Assembly: GCA_027924585.1 (NCBI GenBank)
Contig: BSBM01000636.1
Coordinates: 3,488,001-3,552,000, forward strand
Source: Larix kaempferi
Lineage: Eukaryota > Streptophyta > Pinopsida > Pinales > Pinaceae
DNA length: 64,000 bases
Direction: 5' to 3'
Shown here: positions 1 through 12,502 of the stretch, piece by piece
Numbering within the stretch: position 1 is the stretch's first letter
How the letters are laid out: the number at the start of each line of letters is the position of its first letter
Made by a program: the position numbers and the translations under genes
Notes under the pieces: generated by a model
The model's database searches: none
What the model saw: only the letters and a program-made list of their open reading frames with translations
What the model was told of the DNA's origin: nothing

Positions 1-1132
1 GTGGGGATGCATGGGAAGCTCCACCCATCCAATGGGAAAGCTCCAAATAGGATACACGTGAGGATAGGAGTAATGCGTGAGGATGAAGGAGGGAGGCGAA
101 TGGCACATGTGGAGTTGGTAAGTGAAGTTTAGAAAGGAGCTAAGCCTTGTGATTGCTAATTTAGGGGAGGGCGCCTACCTTCACAATAAATGCAATCAAC
201 CAACCCATTTATCACATCACACATCACTAAATCGAATTTCTGAGGGAGGAGGGTGAATTAGCCATTTGAGTCTAACTGCTGGTGACTGGGAACTCAACTG
301 AATGTTGACTGAGATGATTGGAGTCTTCATAAATGCTTGATGCCATGTCATTTAGCCTTTAATTTTATTCATTTTTTATTATTTTGGAGAGTTTTGGATT
401 ATCTCCAATTTAATCATTTTTATTAAAATAATTAATAATTTCTTTGAAACTGAGTTTTTAGAGAAAATATTAATTATGAGGCCTAAATGACATCCGAAAG
501 TTGGGTTTAGTAGGTCCATGGGTCATGTGTAATTTTTGGCTTCACTCTGGAGCTTTCAAAAACCAAAAACGGACCCCGGATGACTGACATATTACAGACT
601 CAAATTTCTCCATTTAAACTATAGAGAAATTTAATTAAAATTTAAAAATAAAATAAAAAACCCCAAATCCAACGAGTCCGATAAAAAAATTTCGAAATTT
701 TTTCTGGGGGTCCTAAAGACTTAGGACATGACCAAAACCTATTCTAATAGTGTCTAGTAGGTTTATACATATTAGTTGGACTCTAATAACCCCCCATGGC
801 TCAGATTTTCAAAATCGGGCATTCCAGCTTTGGAGGAAGTGGGAGAAAACCTCATCGATTATACATCGCCTTAAGCAAAGTATAATTGACAAGGGAAAAA
901 ACTCCCAGGAATACCTTAGTTACTTAATCAAGTCATGGGGAACCGAGCCACTCAGACCCTACTAGCACACTTTGTTACAAACCCCCATGGGGCCATGGTC
1001 ATGTCGACTCAAAAACAAAATTGGCTAGACCCAAATATCTGAAACCCAAATACTCTGGAAGTGAACACTGATGTGTTCCAACACTGGTGGCTCAATAAGG
1101 TTTCAACTATTGTACAAATATAGTTGATAACA
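1..1132 (-). mobile_element. Family A giant LTR, 5' part (copy A-a), cut by window edge
   Basis: Read on the minus strand, this starts with the family A terminus (TGTTATCAACT type) at 1132 and runs through the U3 also seen at 3933-5000 and 9000-10333. Shared blocks include the stretch around 520-600, the tract around 770-800 and the 'actctggaagtgaacactga' segment near 1055. It interrupts a family B LTR whose sequence resumes at 1133; the expected 5-bp duplication is ggtcc at 1133-1137, but its partner lies outside the window. The open frame near 750-965 is not shared as a protein by the other copies and is treated as non-coding. Confidence 0.8.
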
Positions 1133-1524
1133 GGTCCCACTTGTGTAACACATGGTACTAGATCTTGTCATTATAACTATCATGTGGCCTAAATCATATA
1201 TTGGTTGAAACACTAATCATCTCTCAAACCATCATCAACCATACTTTAACTTCTAGGTCCACTTAACCTTGCATTGGTTTTCGTAACTCATCATTTACTT
1301 ATCCCTAGGAACCTTTGTTTGGGTCCAATCATCTTTGATTGGTAATAGGGTCTCCCCCTAGGTCTTGATTCATCTAGATCTAAAGTGAAGAGTGCCTCAG
1401 TTGACGTGACTCCCACCCTGCATTGGGAACCGTGGCATCTCTTGGGTCACCTCTTTAGTTGTCTATCTCCTCTACCGTCCCAGATGGGATACCACTAGGG
1501 ACAACTACAAGTTGTGTGATAACA
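1133..1524 (+). mobile_element. Family B LTR, 3' end (copy B-a)
   Basis: This matches the last ~390 bp of family B LTRs, as at 36610-37014. It has the block 'aagtgaagagtgcctc', then 'cctctttagttgtc', then the terminus ACAACTACAAGTTGTGTGATAACA-like at 1501-1524. The upstream part is separated from it by copy A-a. The element ends inside another, oppositely oriented B copy; agccc at 1525-1529 would be one target duplication, with its partner outside the window. Confidence 0.75.
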
Positions 1525-2495
1525 AGCCCTTTTGGGGATTTTGCATGTGTTTAGGAACAAAACTACTCAAGCTCTCATCCAGGGTGTTTATTAATGAAAT
1601 TTAAAATATGATTTCACAAGATATAACATTAATTTCCATATGTAAATGATGATAGTATTATTTTCTTCAAGTTTTATCCAACACAACTCAAGCAACTATG
1701 GGGACTTCCACAATCAAGACCAAACATCGGGGAAACCGACTAGAGTGATCAAGGTATAAAATCCAACTCACCAAAGGTAAGTTTTGTTTCCATCTCAGAG
1801 CCGAGACACAAATTTAACATGGATGCTATCCAACACAGAGGAAAAAGTGGGGAGGTCCTCTATATCACAGGCTGAGGTGTAAGTCAGGGCAAAAACCAAA
1901 AGTGGGAAAGATAACGGATGGATGGAGAAAGTGAAGGTGGTGCCTAAGCTAGCAAGACATAAAGGTGGGAATGATCATGTCCACACTCCTAGGAGGGTAA
2001 AACCAATGAGTATAACACAAGAGCTTCTAAGTGCAAGTAATACAACCATTTAGATAATCAATAACAACCAATTTTATTTTATATAGATAGACTGCCAGAT
2101 CATGATTACTAGATACTAAGTCAAGCTAACAAAATGACCAAAAGAGCAAGATAATAAAACCAATGCACATCATATACCTACTGGGCCATATAGCTGTATC
2201 TACTATCTGGACCAACTGTAACCACTAAGAACACTGCTGCTGAAGCTCCAAACACTACACTGCATCTGTATGGGATAAAAGGTCATCTCAGTCATCAAAT
2301 CTGAGGTCAAGAGGCTCAGCCCTGGCATAGGGTATACTGCATGTCTCATATAGGGTTGCTCTGATGTGTAAGCGATCACAAAAAATACTGGGCATCATAG
2401 CTGATTTCATTGGAACTGTGTAAAGGCAAAGCTCAAAAATATGCACATAACTGCTCTGCAATCATGGTAGCCTAGCTACTATGTATGTAACAACA
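1525..2495 (-). mobile_element. Family B LTR, 5' part (copy B-b)
   Basis: This is collinear with the minus-strand copy B-g between about 38790 and 39806. It carries the conserved 'gagccgagacacaaa' block at about 1799 and finishes at 2495 with the reverse complement of a B 5' terminus (here TGTTGTTACATACATAG). Its downstream part was separated by copy B-a. The flanking gacca (2496-2500) is the likely target duplication in the A LTR it entered. Confidence 0.7.
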
Positions 2496-2953
2496 GACCA
2501 AAAATTAAAAAATCCTATGTAAAAGCTAATGAAAAACCGCAATACTCTCGATAATGTCTAGCATGGTAATATAGAACATTTCTAGGCCTCAATCACCCCA
2601 TGGACTTGATCACTAGAACTTCTTTCACCACTTTAGAGGTATTTTTGAGAGAAAAACTCAAATAATTTAAATTACTAAAAAGAAATTTTAATTATCCAAG
2701 TGAAAAAACACTCGATGAAAGGACTTCCCTAATGATAAAGTCTTAGGTGACTAAGATACACAAAAACTAGACCCTCATGCTGACATATCCTTACAAAATC
2801 CCCTGCAGGGGTGCGAAAATTTCATGGAGAGAAGAAAAGAAGAAGAGCCGCCTCGCTTGATATATTCATTATATACTTCTTTCTCATCTTCAAGGCACAT
2901 TTAACATGTGCATGGTACATCGTTGTCCACCAAGTCGGTTTTGGTGGTCAACA
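2496..2953 (-). mobile_element. Family A-related LTR, 5' end (copy A-b)
   Basis: This is closely similar, in the same orientation, to 55060-55472, the 5' end of copy A-g. Both have 'aatgtctagcatggtaat', the 'ctttcaccactt' segment, the 'cactcgatgaaagga' segment and a terminus reading TGTTGACCACCAAA on the minus strand. The first bases of the terminus form a strong hairpin (see findings). Target-site candidate: catct at 2954-2958. Confidence 0.65.
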
Positions 2954-3753
2954 CATCTATCACAAAGACACTACACCAATGAGCCTCCAAAGCTTGAACT
3001 CTTTATTCCAACAATGCAAAGCATAAGACAATTACAAATAGAAAGACTACTCTTCTCCACAACTCCTACTAGTTTAAATGAGAGAATGGAGCATCATTAT
3101 ATAGAAAAAGCAAGAGAGATCCTCTTTGACACTTGGAGAAATGAGTTGATACACTTGGAAAAGCCTTGTTGACACATGTGAGAGGTTTGGGGAGGTTAAT
3201 GACACCTTTATCCAACCATTTGAAACTTTCAACCTCCACTTGACACCTCTCCAACCACAAATTCACCTCCCCATTTGGTGGATTTCCAATACTCAATCAA
3301 ATCATTATTTATTTGCTCAATATTCTCCCTAATTTGATTGTCAATAAAAGCAGATTTGATTCCAACACATTTCCTTGATCCATGGGATTGGATGTCTTTT
3401 TTGCCAATTAAATTGGTTTTTTTGAGTTTTTTGAGTAAATATTATTTTCTAAGATAAATACTTACTCGAAACTTACGATAAGTGAGTTTATGGGTTTAGT
3501 GGATGCTCTGGCTTAGAAAATGAGCATCCACTTGACAAATTATGCCCACAAACCATACTTTTATTACATTTTTTATTTTTCCAATTAAACTATTAAAAAA
3601 TAGCTAATTTTACAGGAAATTTTTTTCTCAGAATTTAAAAAAACTTAAGAGGACCTAGCACATGTCCATACGACTCAATTCTAATGTCTAGCATGGTAAT
3701 ATACATTTACACTTGGGCTCTAATAACCTCCTAGGGCTGAGAAATCATGCTAA
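2954..3753 (-). mobile_element. Divergent family A LTR remnant (A-c)
   Basis: Only the right part is recognisable. The segment around 3660-3740 ('aatgtctagcatggtaatat', 'gggctctaataacctcc') corresponds to the U3 block seen at 9920-9990 and 2560-2620 in other A copies. The rest is AT-rich, with no coding frame that stands out. The short open frames at 2906-3172 and 3069-3296 do not recur in other copies. Confidence 0.4.
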
Positions 3754-6167
3754 CCAATGTTGCACGACTCGGACTCGGCAAATACTTGGCTAGCATATGA
3801 CTCGTAGACTTGGGAAAAACTCGCGAAAGACTCGGGACAGACTCGGGATAGACTCGACAAATAGAAAAAATATATATATATATATATATTGTACATTTTG
3901 GATAAAAAAAGAGGTTAAAAGCATTTCCAATCTGTTATCAACTGATTTGTACAATAGTTGAAACCTTATTGAGCCGTCAGTGTTGGAACACATCAGTGTT
4001 CACTTCCAGAGTATCTGGGTTTCATTATTTTTGGGTCTAGCCAGTTTTGTTTTTGAGTCGACATGACCATGGCCCCATGGGGGTTTGTATCAGAGTGTGC
4101 TAGTAGGGTCTGAGTGGCTCGGTTTCCCATGACTGGATTAAACAACTAAGGTATTCCAGGGAGTTTTTTCACCGTCAGATTATACTTTGCTTCAGGCGAA
4201 ATATAATCTCTTGGTTTTTCTCCCGCTTCCTCCAAAGCTGGAATGCCCGATTTTGGAAATTTGGCCATGGGGGGTTATTAGGGTCCAACTATAATGTATA
4301 AACATACTAGACACTATTAGAATAGGTTTTGGTCATGTCCTAGGTCTCTAGGACCCCCAGAAAAAATTTCGAAAAAATTTTTACCGGACGCGTCGAAATT
4401 GGGGTTTTTAATTTTTAATTATTTTTAAATTTTAATTAAATTTCTCTATAGTTTAAATAGAGAAATTTGAGTCTGTAATATGTCAGTCATCCAGGGTCCG
4501 AATTCAGTGTTTGATGGCTCGTTTCATAAGCCAAAAATCACACATGACCCATGGAGCAGCTAAACCCAACTTTCGGATGTCAATTTGGCCTCATAATTAA
4601 TATTTTCTCTGAAAAGCCATTTACAGATAAATTATTAATTAAAATAATAAAATTGATTATTTTGGAGATAATCCAAATCTCTCCAAAATTAATCAATTTG
4701 ATTAAAATAAAAGGCTAAATGACATGGCAATGAGCATTTAGGAAGATTCCAATCAACTCCAAGCCCATCTAGTCAACTATCCAGTCACCAGCAAAGAATC
4801 TTCTTGGGCAAATTCGCCCTCCTTCATGAGAAATTCGATTTAGTGATGTGTCATTTAGTGGTTGGGTTGGTGGCTTGCATTTAAGCTTGAGATAGGCGCC
4901 CCATTGACTCACCATTCCACCAAGGCTTGGCTCTCTTCATAACTCGAGTCTACACCTACCATGATTACCACGTGTTGCCTTCACAACCAACTCGCATGAG
5001 CATATCCCTCACGTCAATCCCTTTAGGATCCACGCCATTCCTTGTTGTAACTCGTTTATTGGTTAATAGATGTGTTGATTAGCTTGGCTTTTGATCAAAG
5101 ACGAGTTAGTGCCTACCTCTACCACGTGCCATCCAATGAACTAGCTCTAACCTACCACATCTAGTTTGCATCTCCCACATAGGCTCACGCTTTTCTTACC
5201 CTAGCTCGCACTTCCTTTGTGTAGCATGCCCATTCGTTGTCTTTTCTTCCCAAAGTCGAGTCTTTGCCACATAACAAATCATACCTACCACACCAACTCG
5301 ACTTTGGCCATGTCTATTGCTCCAAGCTCATTCATGATTGGAATTCGACCTCATGCTCACTGTTGTCCGCCAATATGCACACCAGCAGCGGAAATCTTTC
5401 GAAAGCTGTCTCTTCACTACAAGTGAGAGAGGTGTGGCCTTGGGGGCAAGCAATGAGCCAGGTACTGTCACCTGAATCCCAGCTCCTCCGTTTAGGCAAA
5501 CTCCTAACGAAGCCAAGGGGGGTAGTCCCTAAAAGAAAGTTTCACTAAGGTTCTTGTTTTTATAGTGTTTTTTGATGTAGTGATGCGGATGGGTGTTTTT
5601 TAGGAGTTTATAAATGAGAGACAATTATGAAAATTTAATATCTGACAAGATAACGCAATCCACGTTGCAAATATAGAATGAAAGATACACTTGGGCAGTA
5701 AACAAATCACTTCACGTAAATATAAGCAAATACTCCAATGTTTTCACTTAAGGAAGCAAAATATATAATGAAGGACCAGTGCCTTATGGAGTCAAAAATA
5801 AAGGTGAAAGTGAAAACTTGATACAAGTGCTTGAAATGGAAAATTCGTGAGAACGTTATGTAGCTTATCTTGGTAAATTAAAAGTTTTAATTGTCTTGTT
5901 TATTAAGGCTAAAACCAAAGGTATCAAGGAGATGGTAGAACCCTACCCAAGAAAGATACTGGCAACCCTGAATGACATGTCGGAAGCACCCAGATTCGAT
6001 AAGGATTGGTGTCCAATGTTTGAACCGCCCCTGAGTCTGACAGTGGGAATCCGGCGCCACCCCTCGCGGGAAGAACAGTATTTTGCCTTGGTTGAGGTTA
6101 TGGGTAAAAATTTTAGTTAAATTTATCGATCGTTATTATCAAGTCTTCCACCTTTCTGAGTACTAGC

Positions 6168-6636
6168 CCAACCGTTTCCGGTTGGCAGAGCATACGGGTG
6201 TAGGACAAACCAAGATAAATTAATTAGGGGAGTGTGAGTGGAAAATTTTATTATTAAAAGAACCCTGTTCAACCCTCCGACAGAGAGCGCTCTTGACTCG
6301 GTCTTATGACCACAGTTCAAGAGACTTGCTAAATTAACAATGCCTAATGCAGGGGATGATGCAAGACTAAAAATGCCCTCCGATAGAGGGTGCTCTTGAC
6401 TTGGATTTGGCCAAGTTCAAGAGACTTTGGTTTATTTTAAGCAAACGAGAGCAGTTGTGTTGTGAAAAGCAGTAAAATAACTTGAGAAAGATGAAACCAC
6501 TTGATAACTTGAAAGATATAATTAATGCTTTTAACAATAACTACTTTGCCAAATAATATGAGATAAAACTAAAACTAGTGTTCTACCATACAAATTCTAA
6601 TCTACTAGGTGGGGTTGATCTCCGAACAAGATCAAC
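6168..6636 (-). other. Structured U5 leader module of copy A-e (six hairpins)
   Basis: On the minus strand from 6636 to 6168 there are six inverted repeats. H4 (6614-6636) has stem GTTGATCT/AGATCAAC. H1 (6393-6423) is a 12-bp stem with one bulge, and H2 (6376-6390) has stem CCCTC/GAGGG. A second H1 lies at about 6289-6323 and a second H2 at 6273-6287, the latter with a G-U type pair. H3 (6168-6185) has stem CCAACCG/CGGTTGG closing GAAA. The same order occurs in A-d. The structures are inferred from base complementarity; no folding program was run. Confidence 0.6.
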
Positions 6637-8707
6637 CACTAGAAACCACCAATCCTGGAAACCTTCCAGCTAGCTGGATGTCCACAAGAAGTTGATGGGG
6701 GAGCGAGAAGCTACCACAAAACTATGTGGCCTTTGGGATACGATCCCAAAGTTAGCTATTCTCTGGTCAAGGATTGGAAGAGAAACAATATAATGATAAA
6801 ATTTAAACTAAGCTACCCAAGAATCTCTTTCAGGTTCAAGACCCTACTCGGGAAAGCATGGGGGTAAGTAAAATATGAGATATAATCAAGATAAACTTAT
6901 TGAAGCAAAATTTAAACTAAGAACATAAAAATGTAAATCTAAGCTAACAACAACCACAAGACCCAACACCCTTCCCCTAATGGGGAAGAAGACCCAAAAA
7001 AGTGGAGGCCTCCTCCACTTAAAAATTTTATTTGATAAGTACAAGTGCCTCAAGGGAAAATCCTTGAAAGGTCTTTCGAGAATGATGATACTTGGAAAAA
7101 TATTGAAGAAGATACAGATTCTACTTGTTATTACAAAGGATAAGTGTATCAAAATTTGGTCATTCTTATGGCTTCTTCACTTTGTTTTGTCTTTACTTCT
7201 TCGTTTCAAGATATTTATCAAATGTATCTCTTCCTCAAATGATCTACACAAGTCACAAAGAATCTAAGCAAGGCACCCGTTAACTGTTAGCCAAAGACAA
7301 AAAATTACAACTATTTGAGTCTATATTTAAGATTTTAACTCTAAGATGGAAAATGCATGAAAATTTGTCATAAAATGTTAACTATGGCAAAACGGACCAG
7401 CGAACAAAGTTGCTCTAAAAATGCTAGAAATGAGATCTAAGACTTAAAATTTTTTGGAAAATTTTATGAAAAATTTTCTATCTTTAAAAAGGGAAACTAG
7501 ATGCAAACTTAACAAGTGCTAGAATGAGATCTAGTATGATTTTAAACTACCTTTTCAATGTATGCCAATGATTTACAAGACAATAATTTAAGATCTATTA
7601 AATCAAATTGAACTACTCTAACAAACACTAACTTATCCAATTCGTTTTTTGCTTTTATGTGGTTTTTTAGGGCACTTTTTTCTTGAAGTGAACAAGAGGG
7701 GGAAAGGAAGATGGAAGGGAATGGATCTAAGGGAGAAAAAGAGGGAAAAAGGGGTTGGACAAGAGACCTTGAAGGGCAAAAACGAAAGGTAGGGGAGACT
7801 AGGGCAAAGGAGGATGAAAAAGCAAGACAAGGGCAAAAGGGCTACAAGTGGAACACTTGAGGTAATAGAACACCGCCTTGGAAATCCTCCGGTTAACCGG
7901 TGATACGCCGACAGCGAGTGTTGAAGAGAGCACAAGGGAGCAAATCCCAAGTTATTCCCCAAGGTTGAAGGAACTTCAACCTTATGGACTTCTAAACTAT
8001 GGCTTGAAGACAAGGCAATCTTGGATCAAGGCTAGAGGGGCTAGAAGTGGCTTAGCATGCAAAAAATAAAAGCTTCAAAGAGCAAATGAGAAGGCTTGAA
8101 GAAGGGAAGCCTAATAGTGACAAGTAACCAAATTTTTAAGAGTATAAATGGATGGATTTTAGAGCAAAAAACGCCTTGTGCTTCTTCTCAAAACAAACTC
8201 AACCTTATATAGATCCTGGAAAGACAACAAATATTAAGAGTTTACTTGTGATGGTGAAGATGAGCTAGATGCAACCGAGCTCACACCCCCCTACACCTGG
8301 AGAAACCTATCCAAAGACAAACAACTCAATGCCAAAGTGAGATCAAAAATATGACTAGTATGCTACGAGAACCAAGGTTATATAAATGCTAGTACAACCG
8401 AATACATCCTATTCATATAACTCATTGATAAACATTGCATAATAAACCAATTTGCAAACCACAAATGATAGATCTTATGTTCTAGAATATAGACTTCTAA
8501 AGCTAGTTATTTGATCAATCACATAAGCATTTAAATTGAAAGCATGGAAAAATATCACCTCACAATAGAAACATTCATCAATGTTGCACAAATCGCATGG
8601 ACCTCCAAAGTCTAACTTTATTTCCTTAAGCCAATAGCTTGTAATCACAAAATGGCAGAGTAACTTTACATCAAAAATCCATGAGATAACAACCCAAATG
8701 GGCCTCT

Positions 8708-8714
8708 CTTTATA
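8708..8714 (-). promoter_or_regulatory. TATA box of LTR copy A-e
   Basis: TATAAAG on the minus strand, in the same sequence context as A-d and A-f. It is followed on that strand by AATAAA at 8622-8617. Confidence 0.6.
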
Positions 8715-10376
8715 CTAAAACTACACACCTAAACCCTAATTCGAAATTGGCAATGGCATAGGTCGAATTCCAATCATGCAAGGCTTGGAGAGGTGATTAA
8801 CAATCAAAATCGAGTTATTGGTTGGTGAAAGGCACTATGTGGCAAAGCTCGACTTTAGGTAGGTGTGAAGTGAGGGCGTTTAACCAATAGCCAAGCTACA
8901 ACAGGGAAAAACGAGCTAGCAAATGAGACTGACGTGAGCTAGGGTGAGCAAATCGCGAGCCATGTGGGAGGGCGAGTTTAGATGTGGTAGTTTGAAGTTA
9001 GTTTAGTGGATGGCACGTGGTAGAGGTAGGCAGAACTCGAGGGAGCCCAACCAATCACGAATCAACAATGGAATGGCGTGGATCTAATAGGGATTGGCGT
9101 GAGGAAAAGGCTAGGGCGAGTGGGTGTGAGGGTAACACGTAGTGGATAGGTAGATGAAACTCGAATCCATGAAAGGAGCTGATTGCAAATCAATTAATCC
9201 ACGAATTCCATCAAGGAAACACGAGCCAATAGAAACAGCGTGAGGGTTTTGAGGGAGATACGATTTTAGCTTTGTGGAGAAACACGTAGATTGGTAGGTG
9301 TAGTCACGAATTAGCAAAGGGAGCCAAGCCACGAATGATTGGTGAGTCATGAGGGCGCCCCTCTCTAATCATAATGCTAACCACCAACCCATCTATCAGC
9401 TGACACTTCATCAAATCGAAAATTGCATGTGGAGGGCGAATTTACTTTGAGGAGACTCTTTGCTGGTGACTGGATGAGTGACTGGATGGGCTTGGAGTTG
9501 ATTGGAATCTTCCTAAATGCTCATTGCCATGTCATTTAGCCCTTTATTTTAATCAAATTGATTAATTTTGGAGAGATTTGGATTATCTCCAAAATAATCA
9601 ATTTTATTATTTTAATTAATAATTTCTCTGTAAATGACTTTTCAGAGAAAATTTTAATTACGGGGCGGAATTGACATCCGAAAGTTGGGTTTAGCTGCTC
9701 CATGGGTCATGTGTGATTTTTGGCTTATGAAACGAGCCATCAAACACTGAAAACGGACCCCGGATGACTGACATATTACAGACTCAAATTTCTCTATTTA
9801 AACTATAGAGAAATTTAATTAAAAATTAAAAATAATTAAATAATTAAAAACCCCAATTCCGACGCGTCCGGTAAAAATTTTTCGAAATTTTTTCTGGGGG
9901 TCCTAGAGACCTAGGACATGACCAAAACCTATTCTAATAGTGTCTAGTAGGTTTATACATTATAGTTGGACCCTAATAACCCCCCATGGCCAAATTTCCA
10001 AAATCGGGCATTCCAGCTTTGGAGGAAGCGGGAGAAAAACCAAGAGATTATATTTCGCCTGAAGCAAAGTATAATCTGACGGTGAAAAAACTCCCTGGAA
10101 TACCTTAGTTGTTTAATCCAGTCATGGGAGACCGAGCCACTCAGACCCTACTAGCACACTGATACAAACCCCCATGGGGCGATGGTCATGTCGACTCAAA
10201 AACAAAACTGGCTAGCCAAAACTGGCTAGACCTAAATATAATGAAACCCAGATACTCTGGAAGTGAACACTGATGTGTTCCAACACTGGCGGCTCAATAA
10301 GGTTTCAACTATTGTACAAATCAGTTGATAACACTCACCACCAATTCGACCTAGGGTTTTGGCATCTAGATTTTAG

Positions 10377-10383
10377 TATAAAG
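10377..10383 (+). promoter_or_regulatory. TATA box of LTR copy A-d
   Basis: TATAAAG within 'tttagtataaagagaggc'. The same context recurs in A-e (minus strand, 8708-8714) and A-f (20139-20145), each about 90 bp upstream of an AATAAA. A start site about 30 bp downstream is expected. Confidence 0.65.
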
Positions 10384-12502
10384 AGAGGCCCATTTGGGTT
10401 ATTATCTCATGGAGAATTTGTGCAAAGTTACTATGAGAAAATTGTATCAAGCTTTTGTTTTGAACTTATGAATAAAATATTTCGACTTTGGAGGTCCATG
10501 GATTCTTGTTCATTATGATGAATTCGTCATGGTTGAGGTGATCTCTTTCTAAGTACTTCTTTTTTCAATACTTATATGTGGTGATCAAATGCTAGCTTTA
10601 GAGGTCTATTTCTAGAACATAAGATTTGTCATTTGTATTGTCAATTTGATTTATTATGCAACGATTATCAAAGTGATATGAGTAGGACGTAGTTGGTTAT
10701 ACCAATATTGATAGAGCTTTGATTCTCTTAGCATACTAGTTGTTTTGATCTCACTTTGGTATTGAGTTTGTCGTGCTTGATCAGGTTTCACAAATTTGAA
10801 GAAGGGAATGAGTTCGGTTACATCTATCCCAAGCTTCAAATCAACTTTTGTTAGGGTTTAACATTTTGTGATTGCGGGATCTAGATCTACAAAGCTTGTT
10901 GTCTTTTTCATAAGAGGAAAATCAGGGGTTCTCATGCTTATATCCATCAACAAAAATCTTCACTTTCAAAATTGGTTACTAGAGTTAGGCCTTAGATCCT
11001 TCACCCTTTGGCTTTCCTCCCATTCATTTTCTCCCTTCATCCATATCATCCAAGCTTCTTTTCCTTCTTTCCACTCTTGCTTAGCCCTCCTCTCCATTCG
11101 CCCTAGCTCCTTTAAGTTTTCCTCATTGGTCTCCTCCCCCATTCGTTTTGCCTCCTTTTGCCCTCTCGTCCATCATAAAAGCCACTTTCTTCTTCTCGTC
11201 TTAGCTATCTAGTGCATTCCTCCTCTCCTTTTTGGTTTCCATCCTTTCTCCCTTTCGTCCCATCTATCTACATCTGGTTTTAGTCTCACTCCTAGTCCAA
11301 CCCCTAGTCCCCCCCATTCTTCACTCTCTTTTTGCCCTATTCCTTAGATCCCTTCACCTTCTCTCCTCGTCCACTCCCTTTTAGGCCCTAAATCACATCA
11401 AAACAACAAAAACAAACAAGTTAGAGTTAGTGTTAATTTGTTTCTTATAGATTGCATTTAGTTTCTTGAAATATTTTAAAAATCTCATAAAAAGTTTCAA
11501 AGTTCTAGCTTAGATATTTTATTTGCATTCCATAATAGTTAGATCTCATACCAAAAGTTTAGATCTTGCATATTGAAAGGTTGATTGAGCATATAGGGTA
11601 ATAAAATATTGCATGTAGCTTACACTTACTTAAGTTTCCTTTCCTCATTCGAAACATAGAAATTTCGCTCCAAGAATATTTTAAATTTTTATAGTTTAGA
11701 TCTCATTTCTAGCATATTTAGGGCAACTTTTGTTCGCTGGTCCGTTTTTCCATACAAATTTTTTCGAACAAAATTCTCATGTTTTTTATGTTTGACTTTA
11801 TTTTTCAAGTTTGGACTTGGTAGATTCGAATTTCATTTTGATTTCTGACGTTTAATGGGTGCATGTTGAGTATATTTTTCAAGCTTGTGTAGGTGCTTTA
11901 AAAGAAGGAAATTTGAAAAGCTTTGAAGAAGTAAGATCCAAGCAAAGGACCAAAGAGAAGAAACCATGAAAATGAGCAAAATTTGACATACTTATCCTTT
12001 GTAAAAGCAAGCAAAAAATTGCTTCTTTCTTAAATTTTTCCAAGTATCATCTTTCTCAAAGACCTTGCAAGGTTTTAAACCCAAGGCATCTGTAACAGTT
12101 TAATAAAAAGTTTCAAGTGGAGGGGTCCTCCACCTTTGGGTCTTCTTCCCCATTTGGGGAAGAGTGTTGGGTCTTGTGTTTGGTTTGACTTAGTTTATGT
12201 TTCCATGCTCTTAGATTAGTTTCTATTTCACTAAGTATTTTGGTTATTTATCTTTCATTTTCACTTACCCCCATGCTTTCCCGAGTAGGGTCTTGAACCT
12301 GAAAGAGATTCTTGGGTAGTTTAGTTTAATTTTTTATCATCATCTTGTTTCTCTTCCAAAGCCTTCAGCCGGAAGTTGTATCCTTGAGACTTCGTCTCAA
12401 GGGCAGGACCACATAATTTGTGGTTACTCTTCCATCCCCGTCGGTTTCCTTGGTAGAGCTTTCAGCTAGCTGGAGGTTCTCAAGTGCAGGCGGTTCTAGT
12501 GG

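Larger units (their letters stand above)
5361..10333 (-). mobile_element. Family A giant solo LTR (copy A-e), inverted inside A-d
   Basis: This is 4,973 bp, reading TGTTATCAACTG on the minus strand from 10333 and ending GGCGGACAACA at 5361. CTCAC flanks it at 5356-5360 and 10334-10338, a perfect target duplication. It is collinear with A-d in the opposite direction, so the locus can fold back on itself. The minus-strand TATA box is at 8708-8714 and the poly(A) signal at 8617-8622. The open frame at 5387-5548 is antisense to the conserved LTR 3' tip and is not regarded as a gene. Confidence 0.93.

Noticed and set aside
3860-3895. (TA)n tract as an origin or promoter
   Set aside because: Simple microsatellite next to the A-d insertion site; nothing else supports a regulatory role.
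5387-5548. Open frame with the peptide start MHTSSGNLSKAVSSLQ, also seen at 13552-13740 and 22889-23122
   Set aside because: It is antisense in the conserved 3' tip of family A LTRs. Conservation is better explained at the DNA level, and the frame is lost in A-h.
7633-8013. 126-residue minus-strand open frame
   Set aside because: It lies in the purine/pyrimidine-rich part of LTR A-e. The corresponding region of A-d has a different frame and no shared peptide.
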